Position numbers and translations under genes: made by a program. The notes under the pieces were generated by a model. That model ran no database searches. It saw nothing but the letters and a program-made list of their open reading frames with translations, and was not told the DNA's origin. Shown here in pieces: positions 1-9,803 of a DNA stretch of 64,000 nt. Position 1 is the stretch's first letter. Each line of letters begins with the position of its first letter. Source of the DNA: Flavobacterium nackdongense (lineage in GTDB: Bacteria > Bacteroidota > Bacteroidia > Flavobacteriales > Flavobacteriaceae); contig NZ_CP037933.1 of NCBI RefSeq assembly GCF_004355225.1, forward strand, positions 3,968,001-4,032,000, given 5' to 3'.

Positions 1-3000
1 CAATTCCTCGATACTGAAGGGTTTTGAAATATAAGAATCGGCTCCCGTAGAAAGTCCTTCAATCCTGTTTGCTGACGATGATTTTGCGGTCAATAAAATG
101 ACTGGAATATGATTGGTGTTTTGGCTGGTTTTTAAAATCTTACACAGTTCAAAACCATCCATTTCAGGCATCATAACATCACTAATGATAAGATCTGGAA
201 TTTCTTTTTCCATATAATCAAGAGCTTCTTGACCATTGGTGAATTTTAAAATTCTATAATCGTCACGCAAAATATCATTAACAAAAGACAAGACTTCTTC
301 GTTATCATCGATAATAATCAAGGTCTTTTTTGAATTGCTATTTTCTTCATCAAAAGGTACCGCCTCTCGGGGAATAATTTCTGTTTTAATATCCGAAATA
401 GGATTCGCTAAATCAGTTGTCGTGATTTCGTTTTCTACAATTTGTGATTTTTTGAAATGGTCTTTTCCTTTTTTCAAGGTAATTATAAATATAGTATTGA
501 AATTTGGATCTGTTTCAGTTTGTACTTTTATTTCACCGTGATGTAACTCTACAATGCTTTTGCTCAAAGCTAGACCTATTCCGCTTCCTAAGTTTTTACT
601 GCCACGATCGTCTAGTTGAAAAAAGTTTTTAAATATTTTCTTTTTCCTATTATCGGGTATCCCAAGACCGTTATCTTTTATTTTGATATCAATTGTATCT
701 GAATCACTATCTTTTTGATCTACCGATAAAGTAATTTTGCCGTTTTTAGCAGTAAATTTAAAAGCATTGGCTAGTAAGTTATAAATTACTTTTTCCATCT
801 GGTTTTTATCAAAATAAATCATACTAGTGTTGATATTCAAGACAAATTTGTAGTCGATTTTTTTCTCTACAGCAAAACCACGGAACGATTCGTAAATATC
901 AAAACAAAAAGGAACGATATCCTGTTGTTCACAATATATTTTCATACTTCCTTTTTCGGCCTTTCTAAAGTCCATGAGTTCATTGACCAATTTCAATAAT
1001 CTATCCGAATTATTTTTGATGGTCTTTAATTTATTTTCGAGATTAGAATTTTTTTCAGCACCGGTAAGTAGTTCTTCAACGGGACCACTTATAAGGGTTA
1101 AAGGGGTTCTGATTTCATGAGAAATATTGGTAAAGAAATCCAATTTCATTTTGTACAATTCCTCTTGTCTTTCTTTTTCAAGATGCTCTAAATATAAAGC
1201 TTGTTTCAATTTCTCTCGATTTCTGATAAAACGATTGAGGTAGAAACCAGTAGTAATGAGTAAACATAAATAGAATAGGTAAGCCCACCATGTTTTCCAC
1301 CAAGGTGGGAGCATCGTAATTTTTAAAGTTTTAATATTGGGATTCCATACGCCATCTCCATTTGATGTTTTAATCATCAATTTGTAAGTCCCTGAATTTA
1401 AATTGGTTAAATTTACAACGTGTTGACCACCGATATCGTGCCAATCGTCTTTATTGAAAGTACTTTCTAGCTTGTACGCATATTTATTATTTTGTGGATT
1501 TACAAAATTCAAGGCACTGAACTCAAGCCCGATATATCCCTGACCATAACTCAAGCTAATTTCTGAAGTTTCAGTTATATAATTATCCAAAGGAATTTTT
1601 TTGTTACCTGGTTTTATTTCTTCATTATTGACGATAAGTTTGGTAAATATTATTTCGCTTTCATTTTGGGTTTTTATCAATTTTAATGGATTGAAAATGA
1701 TGACCCCCTTTGAAGAGCCGAATACTAGCTGATCAGTACTCAATTGCAAACTGCAATTATTTGAAAATTGTTTTACTTTCAAGCCATCTTTAGCCGAATA
1801 AGAGGTGATTTCAAAATTAGATATATTAAAAACAGGTTTGAAAATCTTTGTTTTTATTCGATATAACAGATCATTATCACTAACCCAAATATCGCCATTA
1901 GAATCTTCCGATATACTTTTTATTGTTTCGTTGGTAAACCCCATCGATTGATTGATTCCATAAAATCGTCCTGATTTTTCATCGAATAAGTCCATTCCTC
2001 CGCTTTCGGTGCCAATCCAAAACCTTTTTTTTGAATCAGTGAAAATGACTGTTAAGCTATTGTTTGATAAGCTCAATTTTCCTGCAGTTCTATATGTTTT
2101 TGTAACTTTTTTAGATTTTTTATCAAAAAAATTTAATCCATACTGTGTTGCTATCCACAAGCCGTTATTTCTTTTGGCTATATCGGTTATAAAGTTATCA
2201 CTAATAGAACTTTGCTTACCATCAGCCGAGTAGCTTTCGACTGTTCCATCTTGCAAAACTCTTTTGATTCCACTTCCGTTGGTTCCAACCCAAAGGTCTC
2301 CATTGTCCATTATTAAACAAGTTATGGGTCGTTCTCCACTTTTGGAATCCTTTTGCGAAAGCGGTATTTTAGTAAATTTTTTATTGTTTTTATTGAATTT
2401 AAACAATCCGTTAAAGGTTCCACAATACAAATTTTCTTCATTCTGATGAACAATGGCCGTAATGGTATTGACTGTTTTTTCATTATCAAAATAATCTATA
2501 GTATAGACATAGCTTTTGTTGTTTTTGAAGTCTAAATAATTCAATCCACCTCCATTCGTTCCAACCCATAAGGAGCCATCAGCTTCTTTGGCTACCGCAT
2601 TTACCAATCCATTGTTTAGCCCAAAATTGGGTTTTATGGTTTCTCTAATATTAATAAAATTGGCATTTGCTTTTTGAAATAAGTTCACGCCACCGCCCGT
2701 TGTTCCGATCCATATATCGCTTCGTCGGTCTTTTAGGAAACATTTTAAATCGTCGTCAGACAGACTGAAGCTAGTTAGCGGGTTGTGTTTGTATTTAATA
2801 AATTGATTTTTATCTTTTTTGTAAACGCAAAGGCCATTTTTAGTGGCAAACCAAATGGTATTGTTATCAATAGCCACGATATCATTGACCCAATTAGATG
2901 ATAAACTGTTGTTGTTGGAATTGTGTAAATAATTGGTTAATAGATTTTTGGATATTGAATACTTAAAAACGCCGTTGGTTTCTGTTGCAAACCATAAATC

Positions 3001-3702
3001 CCCATTTTTTTCTCTAATCACTTTCCATACCTTAGCTTTAAGAAAAGATGCGCTGTTTGTTAAAATTTTTGGTAAGTTTTTCTGAGCACCTGTTTTTGGA
3101 TCAAAACATTGCAGGCCCTTAGATGTGCCAACTAAAACGCCATATTGAGGATCAAAAAATAAAGAGAGAACCCGGCTAGTTTTGAATGGGGAATTGGGAT
3201 CATTAGAAATTTCTTTCAATAAATATTTTTCTTTATCGAGGCGTTTTACCCCTCCAAAAGTTCCAATCCATATTCTATTATCAGCATCTTGTATGATGGA
3301 GGATATATAATTTCGACCCCCTTTAATGGGAGGAATATCTACGCGTGTAAAATTATTTTCTTTTTCGTTAAATAAATTTAAACCATTATTAGTTCCGATC
3401 CACAAATTCTTTTCATTATCCTCTAAAATGGCATTGATGTGGTTGTTACTGATGGTTTTCTGATCGTCTTTGTTGAGGATATATCTTGAAAAATTGTATC
3501 CGTCATAATTTATCAAACCATTGGCAGTTCCCATCCAAATAAATCCTTTTTTGGTTTGATGAATGCTTGAAATCATGCTTTGTGAAAAACTCTCATCATA
3601 ATTTATATGCTCAAAGTACAAATCATGTCTTTGAGCATGGGAACGAAAGGAATTGGTGATTAATAGAAGGCTGCTTACTAAGAATAAACTAATGTTCTTC
3701 AT
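1..3702 (-). CDS. Hybrid two-component system sensor/regulator (HTCS), 3' end cut by window edge
   Basis: One-protein two-component regulator of the Bacteroidetes glycan-utilisation type. The start is the ATG at 3702, whose product begins MKNISLFLVSS, a signal peptide. About 720 residues of repeated W-G/N-L blades (motifs such as LWIGTNNGL, IWIGTFGGV) form the periplasmic Reg_prop propellers, followed by a Y_Y_Y domain and a membrane segment near residues 800-820. The histidine-kinase core carries the H-box FFTNISHEIRTPL (His about 862), then an ATPase domain with DNGLGIP and GSGIGLALSK. The receiver domain has its acceptor Asp near 1175 (ISDVMMPEMDG) and conserved Lys near 1227 (SYISKPF). 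The window ends just after this Lys, so the AraC-type DNA-binding domain expected in this family lies outside. It is the obvious candidate to sense an oligosaccharide released by the neighbouring enzymes and to control the locus. Confidence 0.95.
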   Translation of the reverse strand, partial: MKNISLFLVSSLLLITNSFRSHAQRHDLYFEHINYDESFSQSMISSIHQTKKGFIWMGTANGLINYDGYNFSRYILNKDDQKTISNNHINAILEDNEKNLWIGTNNGLNLFNEKENNFTRVDIPPIKGGRNYISSIIQDADNRIWIGTFGGVKRLDKEKYLLKEISNDPNSPFKTSRVLSLFFDPQYGVLVGTSKGLQCFDPKTGAQKNLPKILTNSASFLKAKVWKVIREKNGDLWFATETNGVFKYSISKNLLTNYLHNSNNNSLSSNWVNDIVAIDNNTIWFATKNGLCVYKKDKNQFIKYKHNPLTSFSLSDDDLKCFLKDRRSDIWIGTTGGGVNLFQKANANFINIRETIKPNFGLNNGLVNAVAKEADGSLWVGTNGGGLNYLDFKNNKSYVYTIDYFDNEKTVNTITAIVHQNEENLYCGTFNGLFKFNKNNKKFTKIPLSQKDSKSGERPITCLIMDNGDLWVGTNGSGIKRVLQDGTVESYSADGKQSSISDNFITDIAKRNNGLWIATQYGLNFFDKKSKKVTKTYRTAGKLSLSNNSLTVIFTDSKKRFWIGTESGGMDLFDEKSGRFYGINQSMGFTNETIKSISEDSNGDIWVSDNDLLYRIKTKIFKPVFNISNFEITSYSAKDGLKVKQFSNNCSLQLSTDQLVFGSSKGVIIFNPLKLIKTQNESEIIFTKLIVNNEEIKPGNKKIPLDNYITETSEISLSYGQGYIGLEFSALNFVNPQNNKYAYKLESTFNKDDWHDIGGQHVVNLTNLNSGTYKLMIKTSNGDGVWNPNIKTLKITMLPPWWKTWWAYLFYLCLLITTGFYLNRFIRNREKLKQALYLEHLEKERQEELYKMKLDFFTNISHEIRTPLTLISGPVEELLTGAEKNSNLENKLKTIKNNSDRLLKLVNELMDFRKAEKGSMKIYCEQQDIVPFCFDIYESFRGFAVEKKIDYKFVLNINTSMIYFDKNQMEKVIYNLLANAFKFTAKNGKITLSVDQKDSDSDTIDIKIKDNGLGIPDNRKKKIFKNFFQLDDRGSKNLGSGIGLALSKSIVELHHGEIKVQTETDPNFNTIFIITLKKGKDHFKKSQIVENEITTTDLANPISDIKTEIIPREAVPFDEENSNSKKTLIIIDDNEEVLSFVNDILRDDYRILKFTNGQEALDYMEKEIPDLIISDVMMPEMDGFELCKILKTSQNTNHIPVILLTAKSSSANRIEGLSTGADSYISKPFSIEEL

Positions 3703-4079
3703 AAAAATAAAATGAATTTTTGGCACTTAAATTACGTCTAATTCGAATCCAATATTTAAAAAGGATGATCGCCGATGAATAATTTAATGCAATGCAAGGT
3801 AAATCTAATGAAAATAAAACAATGTCTCTGTTTTTTCTTTTTAAGGGGTGTATTTGTCCTTTTTTATATGATTTTTTGGGTGTTGAGCCCTGTAATTGGT
3901 AACTTTCAACCAATACCCTTCAATGCACAGATTGGTACAATAAGCTAAAAAAACCTTTGTGAAATTAGAGATTACAACTCTCTTATAATAGTATTTATTG
4001 AAGAAATGGGGCAATACTACAAATTCAAATTGCCAATCTAACATTTGATTTTGTAGTAAAGTAAATTTCAAGAAATAGG
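3703..4079. other. Gene-free stretch upstream of the HTCS
   Basis: No convincing gene. Read on the minus strand it is the leader of the HTCS. Around 3839-3850 the minus strand reads ACACCCCTTAAAAAG, which loosely resembles the AAACCCCTAAA operator half-site found at four other promoters here, and a TAGATTTA-like -7 box lies further towards the gene. This may be an autoregulatory site but is too weak to call. Confidence 0.3.
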
Positions 4080-4118
4080 AAAAGCTGCTATCAAATTTAA
4101 AAACAGATCGCAGCTTTT
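4080..4118 (-). terminator. Intrinsic terminator of the aldo/keto reductase unit
   Basis: The arms AAAAGCTGC and GCAGCTTTT are separated by about 21 bases and lie directly downstream of the minus-strand aldo/keto reductase gene. Confidence 0.6.
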
Positions 4119-4152
4119 ATATCAAATTCCGTTGGTAAACGCGATATTTAGT

Positions 4153-5148
4153 CTATTTCAATATGTTATTTATTCTGTTGAGTTCTTCATTTGTAAACGA
4201 ATAATTTTCAATGCAACGTATGGAGTCTAAAAGTTGTTCCGATTTGCTTACGCCCACAAGAACAGAAGTAATCCGTTGGTCTTTCAATATCCAAGCCAAA
4301 GCCATTTGTGCTAGGTTTTGTCCTCGTTCAAGTGCTACTTCATTTAATTGTAGCACTTTGTTGATCCTCTCCTCCGAAACCTGACCTTCTTCGATGGCAC
4401 CGTTACCACGATTTCTAGCAGCTCTTGAGCCTTCTGGAATGCCCTTAAGATATTTGTTGGTTAATAATCCTTGAGCAAGTGGTGAAAACGAGATACAACC
4501 TACCTTTTCCTCTTGTAATAAATCCAATAATCCATCTTCGACCCAACGATCAAACATCGAATATCTCGGTTGATGAATTAAGCAAGGCGTACCTAATTTT
4601 TTTAGTATTTCAAATGCTTTGGCAGCTTCTTCGGGTTCATAGCTAGATATTCCAACATATAGTGCTTTTCCCTGACGTACCATCAAATCTAGTGTTCCCA
4701 TAGTTTCCTCAAGGGGTGTTTCGGGATCTGGGCGATGGTGGTAAAAAATATCCACATAATCCAGCCCCATTCTTTTTAGACTTTGGTCAAGACTCGCTAC
4801 CAAGTATTTTTTGGATCCCCAATCTCCATAAGGACCATCCCACATACCCCAACCGGCTTTGGTTGAAATAACCAATTCATCGCGGTAAGGTATGAAATCT
4901 TGTTTGAATATTTTTCCGAAGTTTTCCTCTGCAGAACCCGCTGGCGGACCATAATTATTGGCTAAATCAAAATGGGTAATTCCATTATCGAAGGCCACTT
5001 GCAAAATATTTCGAGCATTTTCGTAGGAGTCGATTTGGCCAAAGTTGTGCCATAGACCAAGCGAAATGGCAGGTAATTTTAATCCACTGTTACCACATCT
5101 TCGATATTCCATTTTTTGATATCGATCTGGGTTTGCTATGTATTGCAT
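4153..5148 (-). CDS. Aldo/keto reductase, YghZ/glyceraldehyde-3-phosphate reductase-like
   Basis: NAD(P)H-dependent cytoplasmic carbonyl reductase of 331 aa, the usual family length. The catalytic tetrad is visible: Asp61 and Tyr66 (FDLANNYGPP), Lys97 (ISTKAGWG) and His138 (YHHRPD). The segment VGVSKSEQL near the C-terminus is the cofactor phosphate-binding loop. The sequence pattern (LGLWHNFG, TKAGWGMW, SPLAQGLLTNKY) is that of the YghZ/Gpr subgroup. It has no signal peptide and lies 52 bp downstream of the GlcG-like gene, probably in one transcript. Within a locus that appears to make keto sugars, a cytoplasmic ketone/aldehyde reductase would fit re-reduction of an intermediate, but that role is inference; detoxification of reactive aldehydes is the alternative. 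Confidence 0.88.
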   Translation of the reverse strand: MQYIANPDRYQKMEYRRCGNSGLKLPAISLGLWHNFGQIDSYENARNILQVAFDNGITHFDLANNYGPPAGSAEENFGKIFKQDFIPYRDELVISTKAGWGMWDGPYGDWGSKKYLVASLDQSLKRMGLDYVDIFYHHRPDPETPLEETMGTLDLMVRQGKALYVGISSYEPEEAAKAFEILKKLGTPCLIHQPRYSMFDRWVEDGLLDLLQEEKVGCISFSPLAQGLLTNKYLKGIPEGSRAARNRGNGAIEEGQVSEERINKVLQLNEVALERGQNLAQMALAWILKDQRITSVLVGVSKSEQLLDSIRCIENYSFTNEELNRINNILK

Positions 5149-5200
5149 TATTATATTGTTTTAGAAATTAAATAAATAAATGAGATTACCGGTAAATGTA

Positions 5201-5650
5201 TTAATACTGTTCTGCCAAAGCAAGTGCTTTGACCATTATTTCAAGATCAGTTGTACCGCGGAAACCGCTAAAACCAGCTGAAAGTTTTTTCCCGTTTTTC
5301 ATAACAAGAGGTTGCCCGCCTTCCCATCCAATCAGATCAGGAGCAAGAATACCATTTGCATTTTCATCTACCTCTTTTGTAAAAACCATTCTCTCATATT
5401 CACCTGTTTTAACTCCTGTAAGCCACACTTGGCTGGCTTTTGTCCAAGCAAGTTTGTAGGAATTTCTTAGACTTGGTTGATTGGTTCCAAACATTTTTCC
5501 GTATACGTTTTGATTTTCATCAATGATGCAGACGGCTAGATTTCCGTTCGAGATATTTTTATCTTCATCGATTTCTAAGTAAGTAGGAATTAGTTTTTCA
5601 ATTGAGCTGAAAATATGGTTTATGATTGCTAGCATTTCTTTGTTTTCCAT
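5201..5650 (-). CDS. GlcG/HbpS-like (DUF336) protein
   Basis: Small cytoplasmic protein of 149 aa. The C-terminal part has the family's typical glycine-rich pattern (GWEGGQPLVMKNGKKLSAGF followed by SGFRGTTDLE). I start it at the ATG at 5650 (MENKEMLAI). An upstream in-frame ATG would add a basic, unconserved stretch of about 50 residues, and the 5650 start has an A-rich leader typical of Bacteroidetes. Family members bind haem or small ligands or are carried beside oxidoreductases; no catalytic residue can be named. It is probably co-transcribed with the aldo/keto reductase that follows it. The family call is moderate and the function unknown. Confidence 0.65.
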   Translation of the reverse strand: MENKEMLAIINHIFSSIEKLIPTYLEIDEDKNISNGNLAVCIIDENQNVYGKMFGTNQPSLRNSYKLAWTKASQVWLTGVKTGEYERMVFTKEVDENANGILAPDLIGWEGGQPLVMKNGKKLSAGFSGFRGTTDLEIMVKALALAEQY

Positions 5651-5805
5651 TTTTTTAAGTATTTTTTTAAAGTGTTTACATCTAAATTTTTGTTGTTGCC
5701 TCAATTGTATTTTCAAACGAGCGTTAGCTAATGGTCCATCAATCCCACGAACAAATTCTCGCAGTTTTATGGCAGACCTTATATAAACCGTAGCGACTAT
5801 CATTA

Positions 5806-5850
5806 AAAAAACCCTTTTTGCTATTATCTAATTACAAAAAGGGTATTTAT
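5806..5850 (-). terminator. Intrinsic terminator after the GH5 lipoprotein gene
   Basis: Perfect 10-bp stem (ACCCTTTTTG with CAAAAAGGGT) flanked by A and T runs, just past the stop codon of the minus-strand GH5 gene. Confidence 0.75.
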
Positions 5851-5867
5851 AAAAGTTTAAATTATTG

Positions 5868-7280
5868 CTATTTCATCATTTCAACAACAATATTGTTCGT
5901 CGATAAACTGTACGTTATTTTGTCGGGTGAAGATATAAGTCCAAACCAGCCTCTGTCATCCCAAACTGAAAATGACATATTATTAGCTAAAGTGGTTGTT
6001 TTCACCGTACGATAATATTCATAGACTACAGACGTATTTCTTGCAGCCGAAGTTCTTCCCACTCCAAATTCACCATAATTAATAGGCACTCCTAAAAGTG
6101 TTGAATGTACAGCGACTTTATTTATGGCAGCAGCAATGGATGTTGCTCCAGGATAAGCGGAATCGGCTCCCGTTTCTCCACAAAAAGCCCAAGGATCGTA
6201 AGTGTGCACTTGAATAACAAGATATTTATCGGTTCCACCGCCTGGAAGATCTGCTTTGGTTGGATATACCTCTTCAATCATTCCCTGATTTCCTTGGCCG
6301 TTGGGTTCCACCATGATAATTCGAGTTGCGTTTCCGCCAGCAGTAGCCCTAATGGCATCATAACCAACTTTGTTGATTTGTCTTGTAAGATTAAGTGCTG
6401 TAGTACTGGTTGGTTGTGGGAATGAAAAACCTGCTTCAGCTCCCCATTGCCCCATGGTGCCCTCTGGCTCATTCAAAATATCAAAAATTAACTTATTGGA
6501 ATAATCTTTAAAATAGGTTGCAATATCGCTCCACAAAGTTGAAAATTTTGTATTGTATGTTGCCGAGCCATCATAATAATCTTTTAACCAATGTTCGTGG
6601 TGCGTATTGATCACAACATATAATCCTTTGCTAATCGCGTAATCTATCGCTGCTTTTAATTCAAGAAAACGGGAGTGGTTAAAATCCACTTTACCAGTTC
6701 CTGTATTAGCTAGCGTAGAACCACTTACACTTTGCATCCAGCTTACCGGTATTCGTACATGCTTCATTCCTGCAGCTGTATAAATATCGATAATAGATTT
6801 AATTGAGGTAATAGACGTTGGATTTGCTCCATTGTCGAAAGTATTTCCCAAATTGAATCCAGGTCCCATTGCTTTAGTGATATCGATTGCTGTTACCCCC
6901 CCTTGAATGGTAAGCGTAATTGTCGTAGATGCACTGACTGATTTTCCGGAATTAAATGCAGTAACAGTAGCGGTAAATGTATTAGTACCAGCAGTAGAAA
7001 AAGTATAGGATAATTGTCCATTAGTCATTGGCAATGTTTTTCCTTCGACCGTTATTTGAAATGTAGTAGCGTTAGTGGCAGTTGCTTTAAATAGTACTGT
7101 TCCGCTTCCATCACCACCAGGATTAGCTGTCGTTGCGCCAGCAATTTCAGTTGTAATTAAAAGATTGGATGGTGTTTTGGTATCTGTAGTAGGTAGAGAA
7201 TCACCGCCACTACTGCAAGAATTTAGGATAGCTGCGAGACCTACTAGAAGGTAGGTTAATTTTTGAATGATTTTTTTCAT
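5868..7280 (-). CDS. GH5-family endoglycanase, lipoprotein
   Basis: Secreted retaining beta-glycanase of 470 aa. A lipoprotein signal (lipobox LNSC, Cys22) is followed by a Ser/Gly-rich linker. An immunoglobulin-like beta domain spans about residues 35-127 (TTEIAGATTANPGGDGSG start) and a GH5 TIM barrel about 132-468. The acid/base is Glu271 (FDILNEPEG) and the nucleophile Glu404 (INYGEFGVG); HVRIPVSW, NTHHEHW and VQVHTYDPW are further GH5 hallmarks. It probably sits on the outer surface or in the periplasm and makes the first internal cuts in a beta-glucan or mannan-like chain; the subfamily was not resolved. It diverges from the GH2 gene across a region with operator-like repeats (7366-7443), so it is likely co-regulated with the locus. 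Confidence 0.9.
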   Translation of the reverse strand: MKKIIQKLTYLLVGLAAILNSCSSGGDSLPTTDTKTPSNLLITTEIAGATTANPGGDGSGTVLFKATATNATTFQITVEGKTLPMTNGQLSYTFSTAGTNTFTATVTAFNSGKSVSASTTITLTIQGGVTAIDITKAMGPGFNLGNTFDNGANPTSITSIKSIIDIYTAAGMKHVRIPVSWMQSVSGSTLANTGTGKVDFNHSRFLELKAAIDYAISKGLYVVINTHHEHWLKDYYDGSATYNTKFSTLWSDIATYFKDYSNKLIFDILNEPEGTMGQWGAEAGFSFPQPTSTTALNLTRQINKVGYDAIRATAGGNATRIIMVEPNGQGNQGMIEEVYPTKADLPGGGTDKYLVIQVHTYDPWAFCGETGADSAYPGATSIAAAINKVAVHSTLLGVPINYGEFGVGRTSAARNTSVVYEYYRTVKTTTLANNMSFSVWDDRGWFGLISSPDKITYSLSTNNIVVEMMK

Positions 7281-7365
7281 AGATTCAAATGTATTAATAA
7301 TTTTTATTGGTCATTTATTAGATTTGCTTCTTAGTATTTAAATGCTAAATCAATTAATTTAATCA

Positions 7366-7443
7366 CAAATTTATTCGGTTTTCATTGATCTTAAAACAGT
7401 AAATAGCAAATAAGGACGTTTGTTATATGATTTGAGGACGTTT
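7366..7443 (-). promoter_or_regulatory. GH5 promoter with two AGGACGTTT direct repeats (class B operator)
   Basis: Direct repeats AGGACGTTT occur at 7413-7421 and 7435-7443, exactly 22 bp apart (AAACGTCCT on the coding strand). A TAAATTTG -7 box lies at 7373-7366. The same arrangement, with the -7 box at nearly the same distance (74 versus 73 bases), precedes the 937-aa glycosidase gene at 23389-23465. Confidence 0.6.
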
Positions 7444-7688
7444 ATTACATCTGGTTTTATGTTCGGCTGTTTTTTGCTATAGAATATTTTCTAGTTTAAG
7501 GTATTTATGATGAACATGATTAAATTAATAAAGTCATAAATTAGTTTTTTGGATTGTGACTCTGAATAATTTATCTCAAAAAGTGGTAGTATAGGAAGTA
7601 GTACTCAACTATGTGTAGTTGAAGCCCAAATCAAAATAAAATCAGTAATTAGCCAAATTTTTTGTAATTTGACTTAAAAAGTACGTAT

Positions 7689-7745
7689 AAACCCCTAAAG
7701 AAAAATTATAAGAATCCGTTGTGGCGCTGTATTTTTTAAAATTTG
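7689..7745 (+). promoter_or_regulatory. Class A operator and -7 box before the GH2-GH3 unit
   Basis: The half-site AAACCCCTAAAG at 7689 is followed by AATTAT; the second half (AATCCG) is degenerate. A TTTG -7 box lies 53 bases downstream at 7742-7745. The spacing matches three other promoters (18665, 23705, 27989). The rest of the 7281-7953 stretch holds only this and the divergent GH5 promoter. Confidence 0.6.
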
Positions 7746-7953
7746 TATCCCAATACGGATCTGTACACCAAAAGTAAAATTAAAAGAAACGGATAACAAA
7801 TGTAGATCTGAAACGCTTTGCAAAGATTAAACGGCAACTTTCCAGTGCAAGTGCTCCCTGAGTGGCTTTGCATCGAACATTAATTTGAGGATTTGTAAAA
7901 AAGAAATAATGTTGAAACAAAAGAATTTAAAGTTCGTCAATAAAAAATTAAAA

Positions 7954-9753
7954 ATGAAAAAGATTATTTTATGTTTTGCCTTAATTATGGTAGGAACCAT
8001 TATGGCTCAAGAGGTACCATTAGTAACCAATGTTTTTGCTAGAAATAACATCAACCTGAATGGGAAGTGGAATTATGTTGTTGATCCATTGGAGAATGGT
8101 TATTATGACTATCGCTTGATGCCTTTTCAAACCAATGGTTTTTTCGAAAATAAAAAATTTAATACCGCAGAATTACAAGAATATGATCTTGATACTTCGC
8201 CTTTAATGGATATTCCTTCAGATTGGAACAGTAAAGACAACAGGTTGTTTTTTTATGAAGGAACTGTGTGGTTTAAGAAGGATTTTGTCTACAAAAAATC
8301 GGCTTCAACCAAAGGAATTCTTTATTTTGGAGCAGTTAATTATGATGCCAAAGTTTATGTCAATGGCAAGTTAGTTGGTAACCATGTTGGTGGATATACG
8401 CCTTTTAATTTTGATGTAACCAATGTTCTGGTAGATGGAAATAATTTTGTGGTTGTCAAAGTGGATAACAAACGCCATAAAGACAACGTTCCTACCGTAA
8501 ATATGGATTGGTGGAATTACGGCGGAATTACGCGTGAAGTTGTACTTTCTCAAGTGCCAATTACCTATATTGAAGATTATTTGGTTCAATTAGATAAAAC
8601 TAAGGAAGGTGTTATTTCAGGATGGGTAAAACTCAACTCAGTCGTTGCAAAACAAACAATAACCCTATCAATTCCGGAGCTCAAAATTAAAAAACAAGTT
8701 GTTACGGATTCGAATGGAATGGCTTATTTCGAATTAAAAGCGAATCCTGTTTTATGGACACCTGAATCGCCTAAACTGTATGATATAAGCATTAGCAAAT
8801 TTGATGATAGTATAACAGATGCTATTGGTTTTAGAACTATTAAAACTGTGGGTAAAGAAATTTTCTTGAATGGGAAAAAAGTTTTCTTGCGCGGTATAAG
8901 TATTCACGAAGAGGCTCCTTTCCGCCAAGGAAGAGCTTGGTCTAAAGAAGACGCTATTACTTTATTAACTTGGGCCAAAGAATTGGGCTGTAATTATGTT
9001 CGTTTGGCTCATTATCCACACAATGAGACAATGGTGCGTGAAGCAGAAAAAATGGGATTGATGGTTTGGTCGGAAGTTCCTGTTTATTGGACTATTTCTT
9101 GGACAAATACAGATACTTATAATAATGCTGAACGCCAATTGCACGACATGATTTATAGAGATAAAAATCGTTGCGCAGTTGTGATTTGGTCTATTGCTAA
9201 TGAAACTCCACATGGCGATGACCGTGATATATTCTTGAGTAAATTGGCAAAATATGCCCGCACACAGGACAGTACTCGCTTGATAAGTATGGCGATGGAA
9301 GTAACAAAAAGCAATAATAATATCAATACACTTAAGGATAACATGAGCGATTTTGTAGATGTCATAAGTTTTAACTCCTATTTAGGTTGGTACAGAGGAA
9401 CCAATGAATCTTGTAAATTGATGCAATGGGTTATTCCTTACAACAAACCAGTTATTATTAGTGAGTTTGGCGGGGAGGCTTTACAAGGATTGCATGGAGA
9501 CAAAACGAAACGTTGGACAGAAGAATATCAGGAAGAATTATACATACAAAACACACAAATGTTTGATCGTATAGATGGATTGGCGGGTATTTCTCCGTGG
9601 ATATTGGTTGATTTTAAATCGCCCAGACGTCAATTACCTAGAATCCAAGATTTCTTTAATCGTAAAGGGTTAATTTCCAGTTCGGGAATAAAAAAGAAAG
9701 CTTTTTATGTAATGAAAGATTGGTATAAAAAAAAGGAAATGGAATATAAATAG
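7954..9753 (+). CDS. GH2-family beta-glycosidase, periplasmic
   Basis: Exo-acting retaining beta-glycosidase of 599 aa, related to beta-galactosidases and beta-glucuronidases. I start it at the ATG at 7954, which gives a clean signal peptide (MKKIILCFALIMVGTIMAQ). The upstream in-frame ATG would prepend a lysine-rich stretch that would spoil the signal. Domains: sugar-binding jelly roll (about 35-215), immunoglobulin-like (215-310) and TIM barrel (310-590). Acid/base Glu417 (WSIANETPHG) and nucleophile Glu504 (IISEFGGEAL) are both present. It is the first gene of the plus-strand unit and directly follows a class A operator. Substrate identity (galactose, glucuronate or mannose) is not decidable by eye. 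It probably trims oligosaccharides in the periplasm. Confidence 0.9.
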   Translation: MKKIILCFALIMVGTIMAQEVPLVTNVFARNNINLNGKWNYVVDPLENGYYDYRLMPFQTNGFFENKKFNTAELQEYDLDTSPLMDIPSDWNSKDNRLFFYEGTVWFKKDFVYKKSASTKGILYFGAVNYDAKVYVNGKLVGNHVGGYTPFNFDVTNVLVDGNNFVVVKVDNKRHKDNVPTVNMDWWNYGGITREVVLSQVPITYIEDYLVQLDKTKEGVISGWVKLNSVVAKQTITLSIPELKIKKQVVTDSNGMAYFELKANPVLWTPESPKLYDISISKFDDSITDAIGFRTIKTVGKEIFLNGKKVFLRGISIHEEAPFRQGRAWSKEDAITLLTWAKELGCNYVRLAHYPHNETMVREAEKMGLMVWSEVPVYWTISWTNTDTYNNAERQLHDMIYRDKNRCAVVIWSIANETPHGDDRDIFLSKLAKYARTQDSTRLISMAMEVTKSNNNINTLKDNMSDFVDVISFNSYLGWYRGTNESCKLMQWVIPYNKPVIISEFGGEALQGLHGDKTKRWTEEYQEELYIQNTQMFDRIDGLAGISPWILVDFKSPRRQLPRIQDFFNRKGLISSSGIKKKAFYVMKDWYKKKEMEYK

Positions 9754-9803
9754 TTCAATTTTTAAAAGAATTTTCATGATATCTTACAACTAACAAAATC
9801 ATA

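Noticed and set aside
3689..4071. Two small minus-strand open frames upstream of the HTCS
   Set aside because: They overlap each other and the HTCS start, have no coding-like composition and lie in the regulatory leader.
5651..5803. Earlier start for the GlcG-like protein
   Set aside because: The added 51 residues are basic, without family similarity, and extend towards the neighbouring terminator.
7885..7953. Earlier start for the first GH2
   Set aside because: It adds a lysine-rich stretch before the signal peptide; the ATG at 7954 gives a normal signal.
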